DNA of 64,000 nucleotides from Arthrobacter sp. Y-9. GTDB lineage: Bacteria > Actinomycetota > Actinomycetes > Actinomycetales > Micrococcaceae. The notes below the pieces were generated by a model. It did no database searches. It had not been told where the DNA came from and saw only the letters and a program-made list of their open reading frames with translations. Location: the NCBI RefSeq assembly GCF_029690065.1, contig NZ_CP121463.1:1240001-1304000 (forward strand), given 5' to 3'. Of the stretch, positions 1-9,071 are shown piece by piece. A program made the position numbers and the translations under genes. The first letter of the stretch is position 1, and each line of letters begins with the position of its first letter.

Positions 1-1
1 C

Positions 2-1114
2 GTCGTCGACGGCGCCCCTCACCGTTTCAGCGTCACGGCGCTGAGCGCAGGAGGCGGCAACCTCGCCCTCCTGGCGCGGCAGGCGGTCCACGTCCGCGCG
101 CAGGCCGTGGGCGTGGCTTCGGGGAGCGAAAGCGAGTTCCGGGAACTGCTGGCCGATGAGGCCGCCCGGGCAGACCTGCGGGACTACGCCCCAGAGCTGT
201 ACTTCGGCCCCGACGCCTCCACCCGCATCGCTTCGATCCCGGTCGACGTGGTCCTGAACGGCATCACGGGTTCCATCGGCCTCGCGCCGACCCTCGCGGC
301 CCTCGAATCCGGGGCGACCCTGGCGCTGGCCAACAAGGAATCCCTGATCGTGGGCGGCGCCCTCGTCAAGGACCTCGCCCGGCCGGGGCAGATCGTGCCC
401 GTGGACTCCGAGCATTCGGCCATCGCCCAGTGCCTCCGCTCCGGCACCGAGACCGAGGTGGACCGCCTGGTCCTCACGGCCTCCGGGGGGCCGTTCCGCG
501 GCAAGACCCGCGCTGAGCTCCAGCACGTCACGCCCGCAGAGGCCCTCGCCCACCCGACCTGGGACATGGGCCTCATGGTCACCACCAACTCCGCCAGTCT
601 CGTGAACAAGGGCCTGGAGGTCATCGAGGCGCACCTGCTGTTCGACGTGCCGCTGGACCGGATCGACGTCGTCGTCCACCCGCAGTCCGTGGTCCACTCG
701 ATGGTGCAGTTCGTGGACGGCTCCTCGATCGCGCAGGCGTCCCCGCCGGACATGCGGCTGCCCATCGCCCTCGGCATGGCCTGGCCCGAGCGGGTCGCCC
801 ACGCCGCGACCCCCTGCGACTGGACGCAGGCGACCCAGTGGACGTTCGAGCCGCTCGACGCCGTGGCGTTCCCCGCCGTCGACCTCGCCAAGGACGCGGC
901 CAAGCAGGGAGGCACCCATCCGGCCGTCTTCAACGCCGCCAACGAGGAGGCCGTGCTGGCCTTCCACCGCGGTGAGATCAGCTTCACGGACATCGTGGAC
1001 ACCGTGGAGGCGGTGCTCGCCGAGCACTCCGACCACGCCGCGCTCAGCCTGGAATCGGTGCTCGCCGCCGAGGAGTGGGCACGAAAGCGCACCCACGAAC
1101 GTTTGTCCTCGTGA
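2..1114 (+). CDS. dxr: 1-deoxy-D-xylulose 5-phosphate reductoisomerase, 5' end missing
   Basis: DXP reductoisomerase makes 2-C-methyl-D-erythritol 4-phosphate with NADPH and a divalent metal, the first committed step of the MEP isoprenoid pathway. The reading frame is open from base 2, so the start codon lies upstream of the window and roughly the first 40-60 residues are absent. Visible family motifs are [17 protein letters not shown] (active-site loop), [12 protein letters not shown] and NAANEEAV near the C-terminus. The next gene is rseP, and ispG of the same pathway lies about 2 kb downstream, an arrangement common in bacteria. Identification is secure; only the 5' end is unknown. Confidence 0.97.
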   Translation, partial: VVDGAPHRFSVTALSAGGGNLALLARQAVHVRAQAVGVASGSESEFRELLADEAARADLRDYAPELYFGPDASTRIASIPVDVVLNGITGSIGLAPTLAALESGATLALANKESLIVGGALVKDLARPGQIVPVDSEHSAIAQCLRSGTETEVDRLVLTASGGPFRGKTRAELQHVTPAEALAHPTWDMGLMVTTNSASLVNKGLEVIEAHLLFDVPLDRIDVVVHPQSVVHSMVQFVDGSSIAQASPPDMRLPIALGMAWPERVAHAATPCDWTQATQWTFEPLDAVAFPAVDLAKDAAKQGGTHPAVFNAANEEAVLAFHRGEISFTDIVDTVEAVLAEHSDHAALSLESVLAAEEWARKRTHERLSS

Positions 1115-1160
1115 TGAATGCTTCGACGAGAAAGACCACTGAGATGACGAGGCTGTGGGC

Positions 1161-2492
1161 ATGAGCGGGCCGCTGCTGTTCCTGGGCGGGGTGCTGTTCG
1201 TGGCGATCGGCATCGCCGTGTCCATCGCGCTGCACGAAGTGGGCCACCTGCTGCCCGCCAAGCTGTTCAAGGTCCGTGTCACGCGGTACATGATCGGCTT
1301 CGGCCCCACGATCTTCTCCCGGAAGAAGGGCGAGACCGAGTACGGCGTCAAGGCACTGCCCCTGGGCGGCTACGTCCAGATGATCGGCATGTACCCGCCG
1401 AATCCCGAGGACGGCACCTTGCGCGCCTCCAGCACGGGCATGTTCCAGAACCTCGCCCGGGAGGCCCGCCAGCAGGCGAGCGAGGAGGTGGGGCCCGAGG
1501 ACGGGAACCGCGTCTTCTACAAGCTCCCTGTGTGGAAGAAGATCGTGATCATGCTGGGCGGCCCGGCGATGAACATCGTGCTCGGCATCCTCTTCACGGC
1601 CGTCCTCCTGATGGGCTTCGGCAGTGCGCAGCCCACGACCACGCTGTCCAGCGTGTCCGCCTGCCAGGTGGCGCAGGGGGACAAGGAGCCCGGCCCGGGG
1701 GAGAAGTGCACCCCGGCTCCGGCGGCGGCCGCCGGTCTCAAACCCGGTGACCGGATCGTCAGTTTCGACGGCAAGCCCGCCACGGACTGGAACACCCTGA
1801 CGGAACAGATCCGGCAGTCGGCCGGCCGCAAGGTGCCGGTGGTCGTCCAGCGCGGCGACCAGACGATCGACACGACCGTCACCCCGGTCCTGACCGCTCG
1901 CCCGGTCTACGGCGCGGACGGCCAGCCGGCGAAGGACTCCGCGGGCAAGGCCCTCACGCAGGACGTCGGCTTCATCGGCGTCGGTCCCCGCCAGGCCCTG
2001 GTTCCGCAGGGCCCGGAGTCAGTGCTCCCGGCCGTGGGGACGCAGATGACCCAGGTCAGCCACGTCGTCCTCGATCTGCCGGCCCGGGTGATCGGCGTGG
2101 CCAAGGCCGCCTTCAGCTCGGAGCCCCGCGATCCGAACGGCCCCATCAGCGTGGTGGGCGTCGGACGGGTCGCCGGCGAGGTCTCGGCCATGGAGGAGAT
2201 CCCGCTGAACGCGCGCATCGCCAGCCTGGTCGGCATCCTGGCCGGCCTGAACTTCGCGCTGGCCATCTTCAACCTGATCCCGTTGCCGCCCCTCGACGGC
2301 GGTCACGTGGCCGGGGCCCTGTACGAGGGAATCCGGCGCGGCATCGCCCGGATCTTCCGCCGTCCCGATCCAGGCCCCTTCGACCTCGCCAAACTGCTGC
2401 CCGTGACGTACACGGTGGCGGGGCTGCTGCTCGTGATGGGTGTGGTGCTGATCTACGCGGACATCGTCAAGCCCGTGAAGCTGTTCGGATGA
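1161..2492 (+). CDS. rseP: Site-2 protease RseP family (M50 intramembrane metalloprotease)
   Basis: A membrane zinc protease that cleaves membrane-anchored regulators such as anti-sigma factors within the lipid bilayer (family knowledge). The zinc motif HEVGH lies about 30 residues from the N-terminus inside the first membrane segment. A PDZ-like region occupies roughly residues 190-240. The second active-site motif, with LDGGH near residue 380, sits in a C-terminal membrane segment. The ATG at 1161 is preferred because CGAGG lies about 8 nt upstream; a GTG at 1155 is too close to that site. It follows dxr by about 45 bp, probably in one operon. About 443 residues is normal for actinobacterial members. 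No anti-sigma substrate is encoded nearby. Confidence 0.93.
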   Translation: MSGPLLFLGGVLFVAIGIAVSIALHEVGHLLPAKLFKVRVTRYMIGFGPTIFSRKKGETEYGVKALPLGGYVQMIGMYPPNPEDGTLRASSTGMFQNLAREARQQASEEVGPEDGNRVFYKLPVWKKIVIMLGGPAMNIVLGILFTAVLLMGFGSAQPTTTLSSVSACQVAQGDKEPGPGEKCTPAPAAAAGLKPGDRIVSFDGKPATDWNTLTEQIRQSAGRKVPVVVQRGDQTIDTTVTPVLTARPVYGADGQPAKDSAGKALTQDVGFIGVGPRQALVPQGPESVLPAVGTQMTQVSHVVLDLPARVIGVAKAAFSSEPRDPNGPISVVGVGRVAGEVSAMEEIPLNARIASLVGILAGLNFALAIFNLIPLPPLDGGHVAGALYEGIRRGIARIFRRPDPGPFDLAKLLPVTYTVAGLLLVMGVVLIYADIVKPVKLFG

Positions 2493-2530
2493 CGACGGCG
2501 GTCGCATTCACTGAGCCCGCCGGCCTGTCG

Positions 2531-2607
2531 GCCGGTCGGGGATGTCCCTCGGCGCCTGCGCTCGTTCCTCGCGCGACAACGGCGCTCTCGGAACATCCCC
2601 GGCCGGC
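2531..2607. repeat. Imperfect 15-bp inverted repeat with 47-bp loop
   Basis: The left arm at 2531-2545 and the right arm at 2593-2607 match as an inverted repeat at 14 of 15 positions. They lie in the rseP-YciI gap. The outer arms carry GGGGATGT/ACATCCCC cores. This may be the rseP terminator or a REP-like palindrome; there is no T-run after it. Confidence 0.5.
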
Positions 2608-2688
2608 TCCTGTTCGCCTCAGTGTCTGGCCCGGCGTCGAGCGCTCAGTGTCACAGTGCCGACGCCCCGCGGTTCCGGGCCTGAGGGA

Positions 2689-2700
2689 TAGAGTGAACCC
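2689..2700 (+). promoter_or_regulatory. Probable -10 of a leaderless YciI-like mRNA
   Basis: TAGAGT at 2689-2694 ends exactly 6 nt before the ATG at 2701, and there is no Shine-Dalgarno sequence. This is the spacing expected if transcription starts at the A of the start codon. Confidence 0.5.
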
Positions 2701-2994
2701 ATGACTGTTTTCGCCGTGGAGTACGTGTACGACGCCGCAACGGCCGCCGTGCGCGACGAGTTCCGTCCCGCCCACCGTGCCTGGCTCGGATCGCTCGCCG
2801 AGGAGGGCACCGTGCTGGCGTCCGGACCCGTCGATTCCGGGGCGGGAGCCCTGCTGATCATCGTGGTCGAGGACCAGCCCGCGCTGGATGGACTTCTCCG
2901 GGAGGACCCGTTCCAGATCAACGGCGCCGTCGCCCAGACGAGCGCCCGCGAATGGAGTCCCGTGATCGGCCGCTTCAGCGAATTCGTCTCCTGA
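2701..2994 (+). CDS. YciI family protein
   Basis: A 97-residue single-domain protein with the YciI/dimeric alpha-beta barrel pattern: a short N-terminal strand ([10 protein letters not shown]), a conserved RPAHRAWL segment with the family histidine near residue 26, a GPVDSG turn, and a DPF segment around residue 68. YciI-like proteins are related to muconolactone isomerases and ferredoxin-like dehydratases, but most have no known reaction. It lies between rseP and ispG on the same strand and probably has its own promoter with a leaderless transcript. The family call is good; the function is unknown. Confidence 0.85.
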   Translation: MTVFAVEYVYDAATAAVRDEFRPAHRAWLGSLAEEGTVLASGPVDSGAGALLIIVVEDQPALDGLLREDPFQINGAVAQTSAREWSPVIGRFSEFVS

Positions 2995-3046
2995 CCGGGG
3001 CCGGACTCACCAGAACCACCAGAGCTACAGAACTGAGGAATCAGAA

Positions 3047-4210
3047 GTGACATCGGTCAGCCTTGGAATGCCGTCCGCCCCGCCGCCCGTGCTCGCACCG
3101 CGGCGCAAGACCCGCCAGATCAAGGTGGGGTCGGTGGGCGTCGGGTCCGACTCGCCCATCAGCGTGCAGTCCATGACCACCACCCCCACCACGGACATCA
3201 ACGCGACCCTGCAGCAGATCGCGGAGCTCACGGCGTCCGGCTGCGACATCGTGCGCGTCGCCTGTCCGTCGGCGGACGACGCCGCGGCTCTGCCCATCAT
3301 CGCCAAGAAGTCGCAGATCCCGGTGATCGCGGACATCCACTTCCAGCCGAAGTATGTCTTCGCGGCCATCGAGGCCGGGTGCGCCGCGGTGCGCGTGAAC
3401 CCGGGCAACATCCGGAAGTTCGATGACCAGGTCAAGGAGATCGCCCAGGCGGCCAAGGACCACGGCACGAGCATCCGCATCGGCGTCAACGCCGGTTCCC
3501 TGGAGCCCAGCCTGCTGAAGAAGTACGGCAAGGCCACCCCGGAGGCCCTCGTGGAGTCGGCCGTCTGGGAGGCGAGCCTCTTCGAGGAGCACGGTTTCCA
3601 CGACTTCAAGATCTCGGTGAAGCACAATGACCCCGTGGTCATGGTCGCCGCCTACGAGATGCTCGCCGAGAAGGGCGACTGGCCCCTGCACCTCGGCGTG
3701 ACCGAGGCCGGACCGGCGTTCCAGGGCACCATCAAGTCCGCCACCGCGTTCGGCGCCCTGCTGTCCCGCGGCATCGGCGACACCATCCGCGTCTCCCTCT
3801 CGGCCCCTCCCGTGGAGGAGGTCAAGGTGGGCAACCAGATCCTGCAGTCCCTGAACCTGCGCCCCCGCAAGCTCGAGATCGTCTCCTGCCCGTCCTGTGG
3901 CCGCGCCCAGGTGGACGTCTACACGCTGGCCGAGCAGGTCACGGCGGGCCTGGAAGGCATGGAGATCCCGCTGCGCGTGGCCGTCATGGGCTGCGTGGTG
4001 AACGGACCCGGCGAGGCCCGCGAAGCCGACCTCGGCGTCGCCTCGGGCAACGGCAAGGGCCAGATCTTTGTGAAGGGACAGGTCATCAAGACCGTGCCGG
4101 AACACGAGATCGTTGAGACACTGATCGAAGAAGCCATGCGCATTGCCGATGAAATGGAGTCCGATGATCCGAGTGCTCCCTCCGGCAGTCCAGTGGTCAC
4201 CGTCTCCTAG
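3047..4210 (+). CDS. ispG: 4-hydroxy-3-methylbut-2-enyl diphosphate synthase (flavodoxin)
   Basis: IspG reductively opens the cyclic diphosphate MEcPP to HMBPP with a [4Fe-4S] cluster, the penultimate MEP-pathway step. The 387-residue protein has the N-terminal TIM barrel (conserved [22 protein letters not shown]). The C-terminal cluster domain has the cysteine motifs CPSCGR and CVVNGPGE. The start is GTG at 3047, about 8 nt after GAGGA. It sits about 50 bp after the YciI gene. With dxr at the left edge, two MEP genes lie within 4 kb. Length and motifs are those of an intact family member. Confidence 0.97.
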   Translation: MTSVSLGMPSAPPPVLAPRRKTRQIKVGSVGVGSDSPISVQSMTTTPTTDINATLQQIAELTASGCDIVRVACPSADDAAALPIIAKKSQIPVIADIHFQPKYVFAAIEAGCAAVRVNPGNIRKFDDQVKEIAQAAKDHGTSIRIGVNAGSLEPSLLKKYGKATPEALVESAVWEASLFEEHGFHDFKISVKHNDPVVMVAAYEMLAEKGDWPLHLGVTEAGPAFQGTIKSATAFGALLSRGIGDTIRVSLSAPPVEEVKVGNQILQSLNLRPRKLEIVSCPSCGRAQVDVYTLAEQVTAGLEGMEIPLRVAVMGCVVNGPGEAREADLGVASGNGKGQIFVKGQVIKTVPEHEIVETLIEEAMRIADEMESDDPSAPSGSPVVTVS

Positions 4211-4229
4211 CAAGGTCGCGGGAGGGCCC

Positions 4230-5045
4230 ATGATCCGTGAACTCGTGGATGAGGACCTTCCCGCGCTCCGGGATCTGGCCCTGCGGGACGAAGCGGTCAA
4301 CGCCTTCGTCCTGGCCCAGACCGTCAGGCCGTGGCGCTCCCTGGGCGCCACGGTCTTCGGCGTGTTCGACGACGGCGGGCTGATCGCCGCTTGCTGGGCG
4401 GGCGCCAATGTGGTGCCCATCGCCCTCGACCCGTCCCTCGCGCCGCTCTTCGCCTACGCGCTGCACTCCCGTTCGCACCGCTACGCCTCGATCTTCGGTC
4501 CGAGCGATGCCGTGCTCGCTCTGCTTCCGGCGATGGAGGCCTTCGGGCACGTCCCCCTGGAAGTCCGCCGGTCCCAGCCGTTCCTTTTGCACGACGGCGA
4601 ACTGGAGGTCGAGTCCGACCCGTCCGTCCGCGCCGCCTCGATGGACGAGTTCGACCGCATCCTCCCGGCCTCCGTGGCGATGTTCGAAGAGGAGGTGGGC
4701 TATTCGCCGTTCCTGGGCGGGCAGGAGAACTACCGCCGCCGGGTGCTCAACCTGCTCCGGCAGGGCCATACGCTCGCCCGTTTCAGCCCCGCGGGCCAGG
4801 TGCTTTTCAAGGCGGATCTGGGGGTGGTCACCCGCGGTGTGTGCCAGATCCAGGGGGTCTGGATGGACCCGGCCCAGCGCGGCCGCGGGATGGCGGCCGC
4901 CCGGGTCGCCGCCGTCGTCGAGTATTCGCGACGGGTGGCAGGCGTCGCGTCCCTGTATGTGAACGACTACAACACCGCCGCGCGGAAGGTGTACGAGAAG
5001 GTCGGCTTCCGCGAGCACGGCGAGTTCGCCACGGTTCTGTACTGA
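4230..5045 (+). CDS. DUF4081/GNAT N-acetyltransferase
   Basis: A 271-residue protein with an N-terminal DUF4081-like half (residues 1-120, ending in LEVRRSQPFLL) and a C-terminal GNAT fold. The GNAT acetyl-CoA signature is WMDPAQRGRGMAAARVAAVV near residue 215, followed by the typical NDYNTAARKVYEKVGF segment. The ATG at 4230 has GGGAGG about 4 nt upstream; a longer frame back to 4143 would overlap ispG and begin with unrelated residues. The gene follows ispG by 19 bp, a neighbourhood common in actinobacteria, and is probably co-transcribed. The substrate is unknown; protein or small-amine acetylation are both possible. Confidence 0.9.
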   Translation: MIRELVDEDLPALRDLALRDEAVNAFVLAQTVRPWRSLGATVFGVFDDGGLIAACWAGANVVPIALDPSLAPLFAYALHSRSHRYASIFGPSDAVLALLPAMEAFGHVPLEVRRSQPFLLHDGELEVESDPSVRAASMDEFDRILPASVAMFEEEVGYSPFLGGQENYRRRVLNLLRQGHTLARFSPAGQVLFKADLGVVTRGVCQIQGVWMDPAQRGRGMAAARVAAVVEYSRRVAGVASLYVNDYNTAARKVYEKVGFREHGEFATVLY

Positions 5046-5112
5046 TCTGTACTGGTCTCTACTGAGCCGTGCTCTCCTGGTCCGGTGCGCCCGCCCGTTC
5101 AGCGCTTCCTTC

Positions 5113-5141
5113 TTGTCGCGAGGCGGGCGGCGGCATAGCGT
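5113..5141 (+). promoter_or_regulatory. Promoter of first lipoprotein gene
   Basis: TTGTCG (5113-5118) and TAGCGT (5136-5141) are separated by 17 nt. Transcription would start near 5148, followed by an AGGGGGAAG ribosome site before the ATG at 5172. Confidence 0.5.
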
Positions 5142-5171
5142 TGGGTTCACCGTCTCCAGGGGGAAGCCGCC

Positions 5172-5840
5172 ATGAGGAAACCGCTGTTCGCCACGCTGTC
5201 CGTGGTGCTGTCCGCTCTGCTCGTGAACGGGTGCGCCGTCACGGTGCCGTCGCCGGGCAAGGCCTGGAGCGAGACGGAGCTGGAAGAGGTGGTCGGCCGG
5301 CTCAAGGGCCCCAACGACGGCGCCTTCACGCAGGTCGCGGCGAACACGATGCGCAAGACCGTCGAGGTGCGTGAGCGTCTGCAGGGTCGGACATCGGTGG
5401 ATCCGCCGGCCTGCCAGGAGGTTGCCGTCTCAGAAAACCGGCTGTCAACCGGATTGCTCGACCGCGGCCGTGTGGCCCTGGGGCACAATGAGTCGGGACG
5501 CGACGCTATCGTGTCCGTCGTCCTGAGCAGCGGCCCGGAGGAACTCCTTCACCCGGGATTCGACAATGAAACCCTGGAGCGCTGTTCCACCCTGAAACTG
5601 ATCCGCAGCGTACCGGTGGCCACCCTGTCCGTGGCGAAGGCCGAGGCTCCAAAGGTCGAGGGCGGACTCGCCTGGACGGTGACCACGGTCGGCGCCAGCG
5701 GCACTGTCGAGACCTCCCTGTCCACGGTCACGGTGGGCCGGGTGAACATCTTCGTCAGCGTGTCGGGACAGAAGGGCGGAGCGGACACGACGGCGGTGGC
5801 CAACGCGGTGGTGGAGCAGGCCGCCGCGCTGGTGGACTGA
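5172..5840 (+). CDS. Putative lipoprotein, first of a tandem pair
   Basis: A 222-residue secreted lipoprotein of unknown function. Residues 1-20 form a lipoprotein signal peptide with lipobox LVNGC, so Cys-21 should be lipidated and the protein held on the outer face of the membrane. The mature part starts with WSETELEEVVGRLKG. It resembles the same region of the next gene (YSEAELEGVLKAAKG) and shares with it a later cysteine (PPACQEV versus SPAECGNG). Two or three further cysteines could form disulfides. AGGGGGAAG precedes the ATG. The pair looks like a local duplication with strong divergence. I do not recognise a named family. Confidence 0.8.
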   Translation: MRKPLFATLSVVLSALLVNGCAVTVPSPGKAWSETELEEVVGRLKGPNDGAFTQVAANTMRKTVEVRERLQGRTSVDPPACQEVAVSENRLSTGLLDRGRVALGHNESGRDAIVSVVLSSGPEELLHPGFDNETLERCSTLKLIRSVPVATLSVAKAEAPKVEGGLAWTVTTVGASGTVETSLSTVTVGRVNIFVSVSGQKGGADTTAVANAVVEQAAALVD

Positions 5841-5963
5841 GTCCCGCCTGTCGCAGTCGTGTCATGGGGAGGACTGCCCATCGCGGATTTCCGCATCGAA
5901 TGGAATAATCACAGACGAGTTCAGTCTCACCAATCGAATCGCTTTCTGATCGGGGAAAACATC

Positions 5964-6695
5964 ATGAAAAACGCACGTCGGGCCCTCCTGGCTCTTTCCG
6001 CGGCCTCGCTGCTGGCCGTCACGGCCTGTTCCGGCCCGGCCCAGCAGTCCGGTGGGACCAACGGCGGCGGTGGTGGGCAGTCCGCCGCGCCCGCGGCCGT
6101 GAAGAAGTACAGCGAGGCCGAGCTGGAGGGCGTGCTCAAGGCCGCCAAGGGCGCCGATGGCAAGGAACTGAAGGTGCTCCCCTCTGCGGACCTGAAGAAA
6201 TCCCTTGAGGCGTCCAAAGAACTGCTCGCCAAGACGAAGATCTCCCCGGCCGAGTGTGGCAACGGGGACATCGCGACGGCGCTTCAGAGCCTCGACGGCG
6301 CCTCCACCGCCGTTGGCACCTCCACGGGCGCCGATGGCATTCCTTCTCAGGCCGTGAGTCTGATCTCCGGGCCGGACCCGTCCGTCCTCGAGGGCAAGAT
6401 CGCCCAGACCAAGGACCAGCTGGAGAAATGCAAGACCATGACGATTGAGATTGCGGGCCAGAAGGCCGAAGCGACCTCGGAAAAGGTCGACGCGTCCGCA
6501 AAGACCCCAGGCGCCGTGGCGTTCGAAACCACCACGTCCCTGCCGGGCGGCGCTACCAAGATGAAGCAGTTGACCGTGATGGCTGTCAAGAACGGAGTGG
6601 CAATCACCAGCGTCTCCCTGGCCGGTGGCGCGGGAGCAGCCGACGTCGAGAAGGCCGTCGCCGCTCTCGACGCGGTCGCCGATCAGATCAAGTAA
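5964..6695 (+). CDS. Putative lipoprotein, second of a tandem pair
   Basis: A 243-residue lipoprotein with an Arg-Arg N-terminus, a hydrophobic core and lipobox VTAC. A Ser/Gly-rich linker (residues 22-40) leads to a mature domain that begins like the upstream paralogue. Only the ATG at 5964 gives a proper signal peptide; earlier in-frame codons add hydrophilic residues without sense. CGGGGA precedes it by about 8 nt. It follows the first lipoprotein after 123 bp and may have its own promoter. The two share the (W/Y)SE-ELE start and Cys spacing, and are probably two cell-surface proteins from one ancestor. Function is unknown. Confidence 0.82.
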   Translation: MKNARRALLALSAASLLAVTACSGPAQQSGGTNGGGGGQSAAPAAVKKYSEAELEGVLKAAKGADGKELKVLPSADLKKSLEASKELLAKTKISPAECGNGDIATALQSLDGASTAVGTSTGADGIPSQAVSLISGPDPSVLEGKIAQTKDQLEKCKTMTIEIAGQKAEATSEKVDASAKTPGAVAFETTTSLPGGATKMKQLTVMAVKNGVAITSVSLAGGAGAADVEKAVAALDAVADQIK

Positions 6696-6707
6696 GCCGC
6701 AGCACTC

Positions 6708-6744
6708 CGAACGGGCCGCGTCCACCGTGGACGCGGCCCGTTCG
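6708..6744. terminator. Bidirectional terminator, 18-bp perfect stem
   Basis: Arms 6708-6725 and 6727-6744 are perfectly complementary around a single central base. It lies between the convergent lipoprotein and TetR genes. No long T-run follows on either strand. Confidence 0.75.
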
Positions 6745-6784
6745 CGCGTTCAGGCACTGTCCGCGGCCAGACGGCGGGACGGGG

Positions 6785-7477
6785 TCACTTCGCGCCCTGG
6801 GCGGCGGACTCGCCGGTCCCGCCCTCGAGGTACCGCTGAACGGTCGGGGCGACCTGCCGCACCACCTCCTCGGGAGTCGCCGACGCCAGGGGTTCCAGCC
6901 GCACGACATACCGGGTCAGCATGAGCCCGACCATCTGCGACGCCACCAGGTCGCCGCGGAGGGCGAGCTCCTGAGGGGTGCCCGGCAGTCCGGCTGTGAT
7001 GCGCGACAGGATCGTCCGGCTGACCATCTCCCGGAGCATGGCCGTCTTGGTGCGGGATCCGATGGTCCCGCGGATGAAGGCCACCAGGCTGTGCTGGGCC
7101 GGGCTCTCCCAGAGCCGGAGGACCGCGCGCACGATCTCCTCGGAGCGCTGCCGGGGATCGAGGGAGGTGACCCCCGCGAGCACCTCCGCGGGGTCGGCCG
7201 GCAGTTCGACGCTGAGCGCGAAGAGCTCGTCCTTGCCCTGGAAGAAGTGGTGGACCATGGCCGGATCGACGCCCGCTTCCCGGCCCACCTGGCGAAGGCT
7301 CGTGCCCTCGAACCCGTGGTCGGCGAACAGCCGGCGGGCCGCTGCCAGGATCCGCTCGCGGCTGTCCGCCTGCCCGCCACGGCGACCACGACGGCGGCCG
7401 GGAGCCGCGTGCGGTTCCGTGCCGGCGCGGTCCGGGTCGCCGTCGTCGTGCGCGCCGGACGGGGAGGGCCCGTTCAC
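6785..7477 (-). CDS. TetR/AcrR family transcriptional regulator
   Basis: A 230-residue DNA-binding repressor. A basic, Gly/Arg-rich leader (residues 1-38) precedes the TetR helix-turn-helix: RERILAAARRLFADHGF and then TSLRQVGREAGVDPAMVHHFF, about residues 40-85. The C-terminal half is a ligand-binding/dimer domain. It starts with GTG at 7477, whose GTGA overlaps the stop of the ABC permease, so it is the third gene of the exporter operon and is translationally coupled. This suggests autoregulation of the operon through the palindrome at 9050-9071. The ligand is unknown, probably a substrate of the exporter. Confidence 0.92.
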   Translation of the reverse strand: MNGPSPSGAHDDGDPDRAGTEPHAAPGRRRGRRGGQADSRERILAAARRLFADHGFEGTSLRQVGREAGVDPAMVHHFFQGKDELFALSVELPADPAEVLAGVTSLDPRQRSEEIVRAVLRLWESPAQHSLVAFIRGTIGSRTKTAMLREMVSRTILSRITAGLPGTPQELALRGDLVASQMVGLMLTRYVVRLEPLASATPEEVVRQVAPTVQRYLEGGTGESAAQGAK

Positions 7478-8229
7478 GCCGTCCGCCGGCGCAGCGTGGC
7501 GGAAGCGAGCACGAGGAGTCCGAAGGCGATCACGGCCAGGGCGATGAGGTCGTTCCGGAGCGTCTCCGTGGGGTCGCTATGGCGGCCGATATCCTGCAGC
7601 GCCTCCACGGAATAGCTCAGGGGCAGCACATTGGAGATGGCCTCCAGCACGGAGTTCATGGAGTCCCGCGCCACGAACAGGCCGCAGAGCAGGATCTGGG
7701 GGACCACCACGACGGGCATGAACTGCACCGCCTGGAACTCGGTGCGGGCGAACGCCGAGCAGAGGAGCCCGAGGGCCACGCCCAGCACCGAGTTCAGGAT
7801 GCAGACCAGCCCCACCAGCACCGGGCTGCCCTGCACGTCCAGCTGGAACACCCAGTAGGCGACGGCCAGGGTGACGAGCGCCTGGACGGCCGCGAGCAGG
7901 GAGAACGCGAGAGCGTAGCCGAAGAGGAGGTCGGCCTTGCCCAGGGGAGTGGTCAGCAGCCGCTCGAGGGTGCCGCTGGTCCGCTCGCGCAGCATGGTCA
8001 CCGAGGTGATGAGGAACATGATCAGGAACGGGAAGATGGCCAGCATGACCAGTCCCACCCGGTCGAAGGTGCGCGGCATCCCGGGCGGCAGCGTCTCGTT
8101 CTCGAAGAGGAAGTAGACCGCCGCCAGGAGGAATGAGGGCACCACGAGGATCATCGCCACGCTGCGGTGGTCGTGGCGGATCTGGGTGAGCACTCGCGCC
8201 GTGGTGGCGCCGAGCAGACGGGGGTTCAT
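7474..8229 (-). CDS. ABC-2 type exporter permease
   Basis: A 251-residue integral membrane protein with about six hydrophobic segments. It has the ABC-2 features: a large first loop, then a cytoplasmic stretch RERTSGTLERLLTTPLGKAD typical of the family (about residues 80-100), and a late segment containing SNVLPLSYSVEALQ. The start ATG at 8229 overlaps the end of the ATPase gene by 4 nt (ATGA), and its stop overlaps the TetR start. With the ATPase it forms a half-and-half exporter for a drug, lipid or peptide. The substrate cannot be read from sequence. Confidence 0.92.
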   Translation of the reverse strand: MNPRLLGATTARVLTQIRHDHRSVAMILVVPSFLLAAVYFLFENETLPPGMPRTFDRVGLVMLAIFPFLIMFLITSVTMLRERTSGTLERLLTTPLGKADLLFGYALAFSLLAAVQALVTLAVAYWVFQLDVQGSPVLVGLVCILNSVLGVALGLLCSAFARTEFQAVQFMPVVVVPQILLCGLFVARDSMNSVLEAISNVLPLSYSVEALQDIGRHSDPTETLRNDLIALAVIAFGLLVLASATLRRRTA

Positions 8230-9008
8230 GAAGCCGCCTCTTCCTGTCCCGGTCCGGATGCGCCGGACTCCTGGATCATGGCCAGGAACGCCAGTTCCAG
8301 ATCCGTGTTGTGGCCGCGTGCCGCCAGCCCCTCGGGGGTCAGCTGCGCCAGGAGCCTGCCGTCCCGCAGCAGCAGGAGGTCCTGGCAGTGGCGCGCCTCC
8401 TCCATGACGTGGCTGGACACCAGCAGCGTGGTGCCGGCCTCTGCAAGGCGGCGGAAGTGGGCCCAGAGCTCCGCGCGGAGCACGGGGTCCAGGCCGACCG
8501 TGGGCTCGTCCATGATGAGGAGTTCGGGGTCTCCGACCAGGGCACAGGCCAGGGAGACGCGGTTGAACTGCCCGCCGGACAGGTCCGCGGTGAGGCGGCG
8601 GGACTCGCCGGTCAGCCCCACGGCCTCGACGGCGTCGCGGGCCTCGGCGGCCGATTTTCCGTGCAGGGTGGCGAAGTAGCGGACATTGTCCAGGACCGTC
8701 AGGTCGCGGTAGACGCTGGGGGACTGGGTCATGTAGCCGAGCTTCCGGCGGAGCGGTGCGGCGCCGGCCGGCGAGCCCAGCACGGTCACGGTGCCGGATC
8801 CGAAACGCTGCAGGCCCATGATCGCTCGCATGAGGGTGGTCTTGCCGCTGCCTGAGGGCCCCAGCAGCCCCGTGATGCTGCCGGAGGCGACCGTGAAGTC
8901 CAGGTTCCTCAGCACGTGCAGACGGCCCCGCCGGACGTGCAGTCCCCTGACGACGACGGCGGCTTCCGCGGCGGCCGGCGTCGAGCGAACGTGCTGGGGC
9001 CCGTACAT
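8226..9008 (-). CDS. ABC transporter ATP-binding protein (exporter)
   Basis: A 260-residue nucleotide-binding protein. It has Walker A GPSGSGKTT (about residues 50-58), Q-loop MTQSP, signature LSGGQFNRVSLA, Walker B LLIMDEPTVGLDP and switch SSHVMEEA, so it should be a working ATPase. The signature has Phe-Asn where many have Arg/Gln. ATG at 9008 has GGGAG about 6 nt upstream. It is the first gene of a three-gene leftward operon (ATPase, permease, TetR) joined by 4-nt overlaps. The C-terminal tail resembles the DrrA/CcmA type. Confidence 0.95.
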   Translation of the reverse strand: MYGPQHVRSTPAAAEAAVVVRGLHVRRGRLHVLRNLDFTVASGSITGLLGPSGSGKTTLMRAIMGLQRFGSGTVTVLGSPAGAAPLRRKLGYMTQSPSVYRDLTVLDNVRYFATLHGKSAAEARDAVEAVGLTGESRRLTADLSGGQFNRVSLACALVGDPELLIMDEPTVGLDPVLRAELWAHFRRLAEAGTTLLVSSHVMEEARHCQDLLLLRDGRLLAQLTPEGLAARGHNTDLELAFLAMIQESGASGPGQEEAAS

Positions 9009-9049
9009 GGCTGCTCCCGCCTCCCGGGGCCCCTTCCGAGGCTCCCGGG

Positions 9050-9071
9050 TAATTCATCGACTGATGAATTA
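9050..9071. promoter_or_regulatory. TetR operator palindrome at the ABC operon start point
   Basis: TAATTCATC at 9050-9058 and GATGAATTA at 9063-9071 are perfect 9-bp arms around GACT, in an otherwise GC-rich region. It overlaps the predicted transcription start (about 9065) of the leftward ABC/TetR operon, so a bound TetR dimer would block RNA polymerase. Confidence 0.8.

Noticed and set aside
4143-4229. Longer N-terminus of the GNAT protein overlapping ispG
   Set aside because: The extra residues do not look like the family, and the ATG at 4230 has a strong RBS.
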